Source: Plectranthus barbatus (Eukaryota > Streptophyta > Magnoliopsida > Lamiales > Lamiaceae). From it: a stretch of 64,000 nucleotides of DNA. Where the stretch lies: the NCBI GenBank assembly GCA_026898455.1, contig JAPKLW010000766.1:23896-87895 (forward strand), given 5' to 3'. The notes beneath the pieces are model-generated. The model saw only the letters and a program-made list of their open reading frames with translations, did not search any database and was not told the origin of the DNA. Of the stretch, positions 23,000 through 34,340 are shown piece after piece (positions within the stretch are counted from its first letter, which is position 1; each line of letters starts with the position of its first letter). A program made the translations under genes and the position numbers.

Positions 23000-25245
23000 A
23001 AACCCGAAGAAACTTTGTAATGGGAGGTTTTTTATGACATTTCCTCACTACGTTACTCTTCCTCCTGAAATAATACATGGATTTTTTATAAGAAGATTGA
23101 GATTGTGCACAGGTGTGTGTAGTCTACTTGGAAGCAGGCTTCCTTGCTGGACCTCAGAAACTACCTTTGGAATGGTGTGAGATGTGAGAACTATATAATA
23201 TTCTAGGTACGAATCCTCTGTCACCTAGGTTAGTCTTCTTAGCTCTTGAAAATGAAAACTGATTGGGCTTAGGTCTCAAGTAGGTGTTCCCCCTACTTGG
23301 ATAGATTCTTCTCTGATTCTGGGAATGTGAGAAAAATATTTGGTTACTGTAGAAACTGCAGGGGGGTGTTTGGCTTCATTGCAAGCCAAGTTGGTGCAAC
23401 CCTTGGTGGTTGCTTAGCAAAATTTTTGTGCGACCTAGCATCGTTTCAGCAAGAATATGCTGATTAACCACCTCTTGGGGATGAGTTGGCTTCCTCGAAA
23501 CATGCTGATTAGCCAACTTGGGGTTGTTGGCAGACCAACATTTAGCATTCCCAGTTGAACCTGATATTTTTGTTACTACTGCCCCTTTGCCCTTCAGCAC
23601 TTGCTGATCAATGGATTTAGCTTTGACATAAACGATTTTCTTTTTGCCAATGACAACAATCGATGAAGATGCATGGTTGCTCAATTTTATTACAACCAAG
23701 ACCCGGTTTATCTTATGGATCTCTATTGATTAAAAACAATTCATCTAAAACTCATGAGCTTTTTGATAAAGAGCATTTTCCAGGTTCAGTCTCAAGGTTT
23801 TTGCTCTTCAAAGAGGCACACTCATCTATTAAAATATTAAAATTTTGAAGAAGAGCAGAGTGTTCCTCCTTAAATTTTTCAAATTCCTCGTTGTCTGACC
23901 TTGATTTCTCATTCTCATTGGTCAAAATGAAAACCTGTATCTTCAGCGAAGAGTTTCACCATCTAAAATATTTTTAACTTGTAAAATTTGAAAAAATCTT
24001 TGAAAAATAAATTGAGGGCAACATCTTCTGTGTCAGATCAATATGACTTATGGTCCTCTAAAATGCATGCAGAAATGATGGAACTGTTAGAGTATCAGTT
24101 ACCTCATCATCGACAAGTGTCAGTGCTTGTTGGCTATCCTCTGCATCTTCTCCAATGCCTGCCATGAACGCCAATAGAGTTTCTTCCCGTGACTCTTCCT
24201 TTGACAACACCATCCACAAAACATAGTCTGGAATATCAGGAATCTCTATCCTGGAAACCATGGCTTTGACGACGGCCTTTGATGCTCTAATATCGAAAAA
24301 ACACCTTAGTCTGACTCTCTCATCTTTGTCCATGCGTGGACACTCGATCTTTAGGTGTTTGGGAGAGTTGCATTCAAAGCATAAGCATTGAGGTGTCTTC
24401 ACAAAACTCTTCTTAGCTGGCTGAGGAATTTTAGCTTCCGCATTGGCTTTCTCCAAAATATTTGAAAGGCGGCACATCTGTTTTTCAAGCTCTGAAATAG
24501 AGCTCTATCCATCCTTTACAATGGATGTATAAATGGTGGGGGCCTTTATCCTCTCTGAGTGAAAGGGCTTCTTTGGTGGACATCTTGGAGAGATCCTTCT
24601 ACTTCAATGTGGTTATCTTCATGAACCAATCATCTTTGACATTTTGGACAGGATCTTGGTGTTGAGATATGCAGCAGAGTATAACCTACACAAGGCTTTA
24701 AACTCGCTGACGATTGAGTTGAACCGAGCCTTCATGTCATTGATGCTTTCTCTGGACAGCATCACTAAGGACTCATATTTATACACTTGAAGCTTGTTTC
24801 GCTTCATCTGGTCCGTCTCTTGCTTTAGGCTGCTGAGGTATTCTCATACCTCCTTAGCATTGTCAAAGTCGATCACATTATCCATCACCGACTCAGGGAG
24901 AGCTCAAAGGATCAGCTCATGAGCGATGGAATTGAGTTGGACACTCTTATTATCTTTTAGAGTCCACTCCGCATACAACTTCTCGATAATTTCTTAGCCA
25001 GTAGTATTGTCTTCAAGTCGAACGTTAACCTTTAAAATCTTTATGGGTCCAGTCTCCAGCACATCAGCTATCTCGGGATAGATGTTCTTCAACTGGATTA
25101 ACGATCTCTTCTTCCATGCTACTAGCTTCTCCGTGTTGTATGGTGGAAGCTTCGATATGATCATCCTTGTCACTTGCTCGCTAAATACAGAAAAAAATAC
25201 AAGGAATGGATTTTGTTCTACGCGACTCAAAACAAATACCACTTA
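23000..25245 (-). pseudogene. Element 3 Gag remnant
   Basis: Pieces at 24994-25242 (RMIISKLPPYNTEKLVAWKK, the Gag N-terminus), 24619-24807 (INDMKARFNSIVSEFKALCR), 24058-24477 (intact zinc knuckle CFECNSPKHLKIEC, then an acidic stretch) and 23376-23699 lie in order but in different frames. Long Gag with a single knuckle and a C-terminal extension fits Sireviruses. It is decayed and not expressed as one protein. Confidence 0.8.
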
Positions 25246-25292
25246 AAGGTATCAGTATTAAGTTACAAAACATGTAGTCCAAAGAACCACCC

Positions 25293-25304
25293 GCTTTGAT
25301 ATCA
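25293..25304 (-). promoter_or_regulatory. Decayed primer-binding site of element 3
   Basis: TGATATCAAAGC on the minus strand is two bases from TGGTATCAGAGC (initiator Met). It lies 2 nt inside the LTR edge at 25307. Confidence 0.7.
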
Positions 25305-25306
25305 CT

Positions 25307-26580
25307 TGTTGGTCCCAAATTAGAGTACGAATATATGAAGTAGAAGTCTTACTAGCTTGCACTCTCCCAGTTGGGTGTTCTGACACCAACTCGGGTTCTA
25401 AAAATTGATTGATTAGCGAGTTTGTTAACTTAGTCAGTATTCAAATATACTCCAACACTTGAGGTGTTGGGTTTTAAATCCAATGCAAAACTTAAATAAA
25501 GTAGTAAAGATACAAATGATTTATAGAGGTTCGGGAAAAACCGTCCTACGTCCATTCTTCAGACTTGCAGTCTGGAAATTACTAATCTCCAAATTACAAA
25601 GATGTTGCACGACCTGTTGCTAGCTGGTGAATGCCCTAATCCATCAGTCCACCAGCGCACCCTTTGTGTCATTTGCTCTTCTTTGCTTCTTATATTTAAA
25701 GTGTGGGCCACGACCCAACTTCCAGCTGGTCTTGGGACTTTGAGTTCTTCCCTGCAATGTTAGTTTGCGGTATACGACTTTGAGTTCTTCCCTGCAATGT
25801 CAGTTTGCGGTATACACCCGTAATAGTTACCACTGGAGTAGTGGCAACTCCAAGATGTTTTTTACTTGGAAAGTAAGAAAACTGAAGTAATAACTCTTGC
25901 TAAAAGCACAAAGCCTCGGGTCCAATAGGGCACAATAAAGTAAGATGTTAGGCAACCTGAAAGCTTTAGAATGCTTCAGTATGAAATTTAGCAGAGTTTG
26001 GTGCTTTTGAGATTCGTTTGATACTTCTCCTCTTGAATACATTTTTTATTTATAGACGCACTTGAGAAGTTTGAATTTCAACCGTTGTGAGACAAATGGA
26101 ACCCGACCAATCAGAAGTCTCACTTTTCGTGAATTGTAGTGTCCTTGCTGTCAAAGCATGTGGACTTTGCATCTTTACACAAAACGGCTCCTAGCTAGTC
26201 CGGGGAATGTCTGCTGGTTGATTGTTTGGATGAACAAGTTTTAAGGATCGCAGATTTTAAGATCTCATTTCTTAAAGTCTGGACTTGGAAAACACTTGTT
26301 GTGGCTTGATGTGTCTCCATGATGCTGGTTTGGGATCCACCTTTGCTGGTGACATCTTGCTGGTAAACTCATAGATGGTGGATCGCCAATTGATGATGTG
26401 TCAGCCAACTACCTTCAAAGGTAAAGACCCTTTGCTGGTTATTGAAATTTAGCCAGCAAACTCTCAAAAGCTTGCGATCAGCTCCTATTTACAACTCGAT
26501 AATTTCTATACAGGACATTGCAAGTACGGTGTGATTCTAGTTAGAGACACACTAACTGGTAGTATGTTTGACATATGAAA
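25307..26580 (-). repeat. 5' LTR of element 3
   Basis: The inner edge is TGTTGGTCCCAAATTAGAG. It shares the GGTTCGG ... CTACGTCCA block with the other Sirevirus-type LTRs. A minus TATA box (TATAAATA) is at 26047-26054. A 40-bp tandem duplication containing GAGTTCTTCCCTGCAATGT lies at about 25737-25816. The outer edge is approximate. Confidence 0.75.
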
Positions 26581-26824
26581 ACAACATAATGAAGAAGGAA
26601 TTACTAATATTAATTCTCAACAAAGAATAACTTACAAATTATAAATGAAATATAATTCATTGGACTTTAACATAAGGAATGAATAAACATTAATGAAATA
26701 TTCAAATGCATTTCTATTTAACAAATTATATCAAAACTTATATAAGATGTATATGGAAAATTCTACTATTTTATTGGTTTTTCAACGCACTACAATTTCA
26801 TTTTCATTACCGCACTGATAGATT

Positions 26825-26871
26825 AGGGGTAGTTGAGTTAATTCAGAATAGGGGTAGTTGAGTTAATTCAC
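26825..26871. repeat. Short tandem duplication
   Basis: AGGGGTAGTTGAGTTAATTCA occurs twice with a 5-bp spacer. Confidence 0.85.
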
Positions 26872-26877
26872 GATGGT

Positions 26878-27200
26878 CTGAGGTAAACACGACACGAACA
26901 CGCATGATAAAAGCGAGCACGAACACTACACGAACCTGTTAAGCTCAAACACGAACACAATACGAACCCATTAAGCTCAAACACGATAATGACACGACAC
27001 AACAATGACCCGACACGATAAAAATTAACCTTACTAAAATTGTCAGCTTTACACTTGGGACTAAAATTTTTTAATACGACACGAACACGCACGATAATAA
27101 TGAGCACGAACACGACACGAACCTGTTAAACTCAAACACGAACACAACACGAACCCGTTAAGCTCAAACACGATAATGACACGACACGATAAGACACGAC
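26878..27200. repeat. ACACGAACACG-rich direct repeat
   Basis: Two copies of about 125 bp (from about 26884 and 27077) consist largely of ACACGA/ACACGAAC motifs and share GAACCTGTTAA, CTCAAACACG and ACGATAATGACACGACACGA. No coding role is apparent. Clusters of short motifs like this can be subterminal repeats of DNA transposons, but I see no element ends. Confidence 0.75.
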
Positions 27201-27209
27201 TCGAACAAA

Positions 27210-29161
27210 CCAAATAATTATTTCTAATCAAGATAGCCAAAAACCATATTAAAACCAGTTTGGTTCAATCAGTTTAAATTGTTTAGAAAATTATTCTAGT
27301 AACTAATTAAAAAATGAGATTATTAATATAGTGAATGATGCAATTAATTAATATAAATATATTTTGCTTGTCAGCGTCAAGAAAGAAGGAAATATAATTG
27401 ATTTATTGGGGTGCACAAGGGCGAATGCACATTCAAACTTCGGGGTACACTTGCACCCCCAAACTTTTTTTCTTTTATTATATATATAGATTTTTCTATT
27501 ATTTATAATATATTTTTACATATTATTTATATGTATCTTTACATAATGTACTGCTAATTTATTTTATTTATAAATTGTACCCTCAATTTTGAATTTTTAA
27601 ATCCATCACTAGGTGCAATACAAAAGATTATAAAAATCGACGTATACATTAATATTATTTATACTTTAATTTTCTATCAAATAATATTTAATTATTACTA
27701 TAAAATTTAAAATATTTTTATACATGCCGACATAGCAAAAACAATCGACTTTCACTCTTCAAACTCAAATTTCTAATTAGGGATTTTTTAACCAACCACC
27801 AAATTACTTCAATCAACCCAGTTAAACTTACCAAATTATTTTAATTTGTCAATTTAGACCAAACCTACATACCCCAAATTTTGGATACCATTCATTGCTT
27901 ATATTTTAAGTCTTAAAGTATTGAGACAAAAACTAAGAAAAAAATAAATTAAAAAAGTCGCTGTCCGGTGCATAATTATTGCTGGAAATTATTTCTTTTT
28001 CAGATAAAAACGCTGTTTTCTCCATCCCTTCGTATTTATGATATAATAGGAAATAAACTTTAAATTAATATGTGGATATTATTGACATATATATTTCCAT
28101 TGAATATCTCACACACAATATTTTACTTTTTTTTTTTTTTCCTTTTTCAGACATAAGCTATTTTCCTCGAAAATTACATCGCTGTCCCTCATTGAACACG
28201 TACGCATACATGTATACATAAACGTAGTATGTTATGAAAATTACATTATTCTTCTTCGGATAAGATCAATTTGTTTTATCAGATAAATTTGAAGTTTTTG
28301 TGAGAGATTTATTTATTAAATGCTTTTTGGAAACTCATCAATAACTAAACTACAGCTAAAATATCTGATTTAATTATTCAAACTACTTTTAAAGTTTTTA
28401 TAAAACTCAACAAAGTGTTATTATTGAGAGTGTTAGGATCCAATCTCATCCCAATAAAATCAGTTTATAACGAGATGTCTCATTATTATAAGACGATTAA
28501 AGCCAATATCCACTGTCATTCTGTCAATATGAAATATATTTATCAAAGGGAATTGGCCATAGTCGGAAATCATGCATATAGTTTAATTTGACTACATATA
28601 TAATAAAAAAATGTTGAGTTAGATTTAGTAGTTCAAAATTAGTATTAATTAGGTACAATAGTTTATAAATAGTTCTAGTTAGGTTTTAGAGTTTGGAATT
28701 CTGAGTAATATTATTTTTAATTTCCAGATCAGCACAATCCCAGTCAAATCTTTGGTACCCAAAAAAAGAAAATTCAAAAATAATTTGAATTATATTTAGT
28801 ATTTTGACGTTAAACTACTGCAAGATTCTTACATTAATTTACGAATTTTCCTATCCATAGTGGAAGATATATATGGTCCATAATCAATGCTACATTTTAT
28901 TACATGTCCTAAAATGTACAAAATATTACTTGGCCATATATATATATAGACCGATATAGTTATGTATTTTGCATCTATAGATATATCTATATAAATACAT
29001 ATATATATATCATGTGAATAATATGGAAATAATATTTTGTCCTATATTTAGCATTTTTTATCCTTATTTTTGTACCTTAAAACCTAATTTGACATTATCC
29101 AAAACTTGTCCATGTTAGGCCCTTAGATTTTGACTGGATTGTCTAAGGTCACTTCATTATC
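27210..29161. other. AT-rich DNA without recognisable features
   Basis: No coding region is supported. There are simple AT-rich and poly-T stretches (for example about 28126-28142) only. The right part (28900-29160) adjoins copia element 2. Confidence 0.5.
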
Positions 29162-29166
29162 ACCTC

Positions 29167-29328
29167 TGTAGAGAATAAAATATTTTATTTCACTCAATTA
29201 GATACAATATACAAGTACATATATATAAAGGATAAAATAAATCTAATCTAAGTTAATTACAAAAGATATACAAGATATTCTCTAATATACAATATAAGAT
29301 ATAATATATTGAATAATATATCTCAAGA
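29167..29328 (-). repeat. 3' LTR of copia element 2
   Basis: The LTR starts TGTAGAGAATAAAAT and ends ATATCTCAAGA on the + strand. The target duplication requires the trailing AGA to belong to the LTR, so in element orientation it runs TC...CA rather than TG...CA. Confidence 0.9.
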
Positions 29329-31056
29329 CCCCCCCTCAAGCGAAGACGAATGTAGTCGAAGCTTGGTGCAGAAATATTCGAATAGCGGACGAGGCAGGCT
29401 CTTTGTAAACATATCTGCGATCTGATCCTCGGAGGGTATGAACTTTGTCTTCAGCTGTTGTGAGCTTACAAGTTCGCGTACAAAGTGATAATCAATGTCA
29501 ATATGCTTTGCACGCTTATGAGATATCGGATTCTGTGTAAGGAACAAAGCACTGGAATTGTCCGAGAAGATGGTGGGTGGCGTAGGAAGAGAGATGCGCA
29601 GATCTCATAACAAATTTACCACCCAAAGTAACTCGGAGGCCGTGTTTGCAATGGCACGATATTCTGATTCACAGCTGGAATGTGAAACCGTCGGTTGCTT
29701 TTTCGCACTCCATGAGATGACGTTAGGACCCAAAAATATTGAGTAACCATAAGTAGATCTTCGTGTGTCCGGACAACGCGCCCAATCAGCGTCTGAGTAG
29801 CCAACCAAATCGATATCACCAGGACGAAAAGTGAGACCATAGTGAACGGTTCCCTTTAAGTAACGAAGAACTCGTTTGACTGCCTGAAAGTGTTCAGTGG
29901 TAGGATTTTGCTGATACTGACTTAAAGTGTTGACTGAGTATGCGAGGTCCGGGCGCGTAATTGTAAGGTACTGTAAAGCACCAAGAATAGAGCGATACAG
30001 TGTAGGATCATCAAACAATGGTCCATCTTTGACGAAGGTGACGCCTGGGGCGAGTGGAGTGGAAACCGGCTTAGCATGAATCATGTCCGATCGCTTAAGT
30101 ATGTCTAGCGCATACTTGGCCTGTGTGAGAATCAACTTGTCGGCTGAGTAGGTAGCTTCAAGACCAAGAAAGTAACCCAATTTTTCGAGATTTTTAGTAG
30201 AAAATTCAGAGTTGAGTCGAGCCATCAAGGAGCTTAGCGCGCGCGTGTTGTTCCCTGTGATGATTATGTCATCGACATAAACCAGTAGATAAATTGTGAC
30301 GGAAGCACGATGCAGAATGAATAGAGATGTGTCAGCGGAACTGCAGAGAAAACCCAAAGATATAAGGAAGGTCCGGAAACGCTGGTACCAAGTCAGCGGT
30401 GCTTGTCGAAGACCGTAAATTGCCCTTTGTAGCTTGCATACATAAGAAGGCCGAGTAGGGTCAATAAATCTCGGTGGCTGTTCCATGAAAACCGGAGTGG
30501 ACAGCACACCATTTAGGAAGGCATTCTTGACATCCAATTGATGCAACGGCCAAGAATTCATAATAGCAATGGATATGATAATTCTGATAGTGGAAGCCTT
30601 GACGACAGGGCTGAAAGTATGAGTGAAGTCGAACCCAGGTACTTGGCTAAACCCTTGAGCTACCAAACGAGCTTTGTAGCGGTCAACTGAACCATCTGCC
30701 AATAGCTTAGTGCGATAAACCCACTTAGTTCCTACGATGTTAGAGTCGTTCGGCCGGGGAACAAGAACCCAAGTATTACTTTTCTGGAGAGCCGACATCT
30801 CCTCATTCATCGCCTCAACCCATGCAGGAACCTTTAATGCAGACTTAATACCACGAGGTTCAGGTAATGCTGAAGAGACAGAGTACACAGAAACCAAGTT
30901 AATGTCAACAGGATAACGTGGTTTAAAAATACCTGCTTTGGCGCGTGTTTGCATGGGGTGACGGCCGAGGGGCTGGATTGGAGGAGGTGGAGGAGGATCA
31001 TTTTGAGGTGGGGATGGGGGTGGATCGACATGTGGGTCAGGTGTTGGCGCGGCTGA
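29323..31056 (-). pseudogene. Copia element 2 reverse transcriptase and RNase H
   Basis: The frame opens at about 31056, in a proline-rich linker, and continues to the C-terminus. It has PAWVEAMNEEMSAL, RT motifs (LDVKNAFLNGVLS, catalytic YVDDIIITGN) and RNase H (SRRSTYG-like segment, SCESEYRAIANTASELLW, then DNSSALFLTQNP, HIDIDYHFVRE). A single TGA interrupts RNase H at about 29605. The reading frame then resumes in phase and ends with a TGA that lies inside the 3' LTR, so the polypurine tract is translated. The upstream Gag-integrase frame is shifted against this one. Confidence 0.93.
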
Positions 31057-33401
31057 ATTTGAGAATCAGGAGCCTCGGAAGTACACACAGCACAAGGGTT
31101 AGGGTTTGGAGAATCGTGGCTAGGAATAGGAGCTGTAGAAGAAACCGGCGATTTGTTACCAAGGTAGGAGGTGAGTTCTAGGTTGGATAAGCTAGTCGAT
31201 GGATTTGCTTGGATGAAGGGAAGGCAGAGTTCATCGAACCTAGCATGGCGTGTAATATAGACATGAGATGAAATAGGGTCTAGGCAGCGGAGGCCTTTGT
31301 GATGTGAGCTATAGCCTATAAAGATGCAGGGAATACTACGGGGTTGAAATTTGTGCTTATTGTAGTCCCTAAGACACGGAAAAACACGACAACCGAAGGT
31401 ACGGATGGTGTCGGATGAGGGAGAAGTATGAAAGAGCAGCTCGAAAGGAGATTTATTGTGTAGCAGAGGAGTCGGCAGACGATTTATAATGTAAACTGCC
31501 GTGCTGAAGGCTTCAACCCAGAGGGATTGAGGGACGACAGAATGGAATAAAAGGGAAGGACCTGTTTCCGTGATATGACGGTGTTTTCGTTCAGCTCGAC
31601 CATTTTGAGAGGGTGTGTATGGACAAGATATTTGGTGGTGAATACCCGAAGATTGAAGATGGGTTTTCAGACGGGAATTTGTGAATTCTGTGCCACCATC
31701 GCTTTGAAACTTTTTTATTTTTTGTGTAAATTGTTTTTCAACAAATACATGGAAAGTTGTAAAAATTTCAAAGAAATCAGACTTGGCACGCATCGGATAA
31801 AACCAAACAAAATGAGAATAGTCATCTATAAAAATAGCATAGTAACGATAACCAAATTTGGAAGTGACGGGGGAGGGACCCCAGAGATCACAGTGAATGA
31901 GTTCTAAGACCTGACTGGATCGACTTTCAGAAACGGAAAAAGGTAAATGAGAGCTTTTGGCTAACTGACACGACGTACACAAGTTTGAACTAGAAGAACT
32001 AGAAATACCAAGATGATGCTGAGTGCTCAGAAGATTAATTGTACGGGCTGCAGGATGACCAAGGCGGTTGTGCCAAGTGTCGAAACTGGCTTGAGGACGA
32101 CGGCTATGATTTAGGGCTGTAAGGGCAGACACTGGATTCCTCAGCACGTACAACCCATGCCTACGCACGTCGTTTGCAAGTATCTTTCCGCTGTCCCGAG
32201 CTTGGATTGTGAACTGCATGTCAGTAAATAGAACATTAACCGGAAAGTCATGAGTTAATCGAGTAACAGATAACAGATTCTTCGTAATGTTAGGGACAAC
32301 TAAAACATTCTTCAGTGATAAATGCGGAGAAAGATGCAAAGAACCAATGTGAGTGATACTTAGACAATCACCATTACCAACGGCAACGTGATCAGAACCA
32401 GAATAGTCCGACACGTTATCCAAGTTAGATGCATCCTTCGAGATATGAGCAGTGGCGCCAGTATCCAAATACCAGTCGGAAACAGAATCCGGAGAAACGG
32501 AGCTATTTGCGAAAAATGCCTCGGCAAGTTGGGCAGTCTGCGAAGCATGAGACCCACGAACAAAAGATCTATCGAAACGGTGGGAACAGTCAAACGCATC
32601 ATGACCCGTTTTGCGGCAGAAATAACACCAAGGTGGGCGCCGCTGTTTGTTTCCGCCCTTGGACTTCCCACGGCCGCGCGACTTGTTGTCATAGGAACTG
32701 GAATCGCGTGAAGCCGAAGACGCATGGAAGGCAACTTGCGATGCAGAGGGCGTGGAATCAGCGGACTTTAAGAATAATTCATGACTGAGAGCTTTGGCGA
32801 GAAGCGTGTCGAAGTCCGGAAGAGGTTCTTGTGCCATCTTTGCAGCGGTGAAGTTCGAAAAATTGGCGCTTAAACCACGAAGAAACCAATGTGATTTGTC
32901 GGATGAGTCAATAGGACGACCTATCGCCGTCAGTTGATCACACGCACACTTGAAGCGTCGGCCATAATCTGCAACCGGAGTATCGCCTTGCTTCATGGAG
33001 AGCAAATCGTCTTTTAGACTTAATTCCCGAGCCTTCGAACTATGGTTGTAAGACCGAGATAGGGCTGTCCAAACCTCGCGAGAAGAAGAGCATCCAATGA
33101 TAACAGCCATGGATTCTTCTGTGAGGGTAGATACGAGAAATAACTTGATAAGTTGATCCCGAGAATACCACTTGGAATAATCCGGATTTGAGACAGCAAC
33201 ACCGGCGACTGGAGGGAGCATGCGTGGGGGCGCCGGCAATGAACCATCAATATACGGAAGAAAATTCTGCGTAATAAGGAGAGGTTCTATCTGTGCATGC
33301 CATAACAGATAATTTGATGAGGTGAGCTTGATAGTCACCATATGAATCATCGTCGAGAACGGAAGGACGGGCAACTCGCCAGGATCTGCGGCTTGAGCCA
33401 T
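31056..33401 (-). pseudogene. Copia element 2 Gag, protease and integrase
   Basis: The ATG at 33401 starts MAQAADPGELPVL. Gag (about residues 1-255) shows TSSNYLLWHAQIEPLL and ends in a zinc knuckle, CYFCRKTGHDAFDC (259-272). Protease has YLDTGATAHISKD (D313-T-G). Integrase has the zinc segment (WHNRLGHPAARTI ... LCTSCQLAK) and core (IHCDLWGPSP, FIDDYSHFVW, SDGGTEF, NGRAERKHRHITE), though the T following the knuckle region is otherwise normal. The frame stays open to about 31056, where it loses phase with RT. Nothing else in this part is broken, consistent with a recent insertion. Confidence 0.93.
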
Positions 33402-33483
33402 GTGCGGCTTCGTCGACGAGAGAAAAAAAAATTTTGGAGGAAAAAAAAATCGAGGCTCTCAAACTAGGGTTTAGCAAATCTTA

Positions 33484-33494
33484 GGCTGATACCA
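33484..33494 (-). promoter_or_regulatory. Primer-binding site of copia element 2
   Basis: TGGTATCAGCC begins at the base adjoining the 5' LTR and matches the initiator tRNA-Met 3' end, as is usual for plant copia elements. Confidence 0.85.
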
Positions 33495-33656
33495 TGTAGA
33501 GAATAAAATATTTTATTTCACTCAATTAGATACAATGTACAAGTACATATATATAGAGGAGAAAATAAATCTAATCTAAGTTAATTACAAAAGATATACA
33601 AGATATTCTCTAATATACAATATAAGATATAATATATTGAATAATATATCTCAAGA
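33495..33656 (-). repeat. 5' LTR of copia element 2
   Basis: 162 bp, differing from 29167-29328 at three positions by my reading. The outer edge is followed by the target duplication ACCTC. Confidence 0.92.
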
Positions 33657-34214
33657 ACCTCTTCTTTGTATTACTATTAAATCCACACAAAATTTGTGTG
33701 TGCATATATACATCATGACAAATGACCTCACATTATCATCCCATGAAACTATATATATATTTAACAAATTCAAGAAAGATATTCAATTCATTGGAACCAT
33801 TCTAATTATATTTTAATTTGGAAAGATATAAGATTAAATAGAAGTTGGGAATTTTTTGAGATTTAAATAAATGGGCTAGGTGTCCCCCTACATAGGGCAA
33901 GTCAAAACTCAAAAGAATGTGGAATATATGAGAGAGAAGACAAAGTGGGATATTTGAGTTGCAAGAATTATTATTTGGAGAATGGAATATTATTTCCTCT
34001 CACATTCCAAACTAGTGATTTTCATTATTCAATTTCAAATATTTGTGCGTGGCTGATTAATAGTTTTATAATTCAAGTGGTTTAAAAAGCGAACCCCCCC
34101 CCCCCCACCCCTACCCTCCGACATCACACGCACAAGATCTCCGGCACTTTTTCGACACTACAAATTCATACCCATCCCTTCGCTTATCCCTCGTCCACTC
34201 CTCTCTCCTACTCC

Positions 34215-34253
<39 letters not shown>

Positions 34254-34273
34254 CACGCTCAACTTCACCATAA
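33657..34273 (+). other. Upstream region of the FAF gene
   Basis: About 0.6 kb separates copia element 2 from the FAF TATA box. It is AT-rich on the left. A run of 13 C lies at 34094-34106, followed by a pyrimidine-rich stretch to the TATA box. No separate gene is seen. Confidence 0.55.
34218..34251 (+). promoter_or_regulatory. (CT)n tract in the FAF promoter
   Basis: About 17 CT repeats lie just upstream of the TATA box, within a longer pyrimidine-rich stretch. (GA/CT)n tracts are known binding sites of plant BASIC PENTACYSTEINE factors and are common near plant transcription starts. A role here is inferred. Confidence 0.5.
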
Positions 34274-34280
34274 TATAAAT
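34274..34280 (+). promoter_or_regulatory. Candidate TATA box of the FAF gene
   Basis: TATAAAT lies 61 bp upstream of the ATG. Transcription would start near 34305, leaving a leader of about 35 nt. Confidence 0.5.
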
Positions 34281-34340
34281 CTCAAGACAAGAAACCTCGT
34301 TCACCATACCTCAGATTCAAGATTTTCTGTTTCATCAACC

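Larger units (their letters stand above)
20830..26580 (-). mobile_element. Sirevirus-type copia element 3, truncated and decayed
   Basis: On the minus strand the order is LTR (25307 to about 26580), primer site, gag, protease, integrase and the start of reverse transcriptase, where it is truncated at about 20830. No 3' LTR is present. Frames are broken throughout. The LTR edge and coding content match element 5 (53917-64000). Confidence 0.85.
29167..33656 (-). mobile_element. Ty1-copia retrotransposon 2, young and nearly intact
   Basis: The element is 4490 bp with 162-bp LTRs (29167-29328 and 33495-33656) that differ at three positions by my count. ACCTC is duplicated outside (29162-29166 and 33657-33661). 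The primer site TGGTATCAGCC (33484-33494, minus) touches the 5' LTR. A C7 run (29329-29335), a polypurine tract on minus, touches the 3' LTR. Gag, protease, integrase, RT and RNase H follow in copia order. Small size, short LTRs and the pol stop inside the 3' LTR suggest the Ale/Retrofit lineage. Coding defects are one frameshift and one in-frame stop. Confidence 0.96.

Noticed and set aside
26868..27113. 81-codon minus ORF over the ACACGAACACG repeat
   Set aside because: It only reflects the repeat composition.
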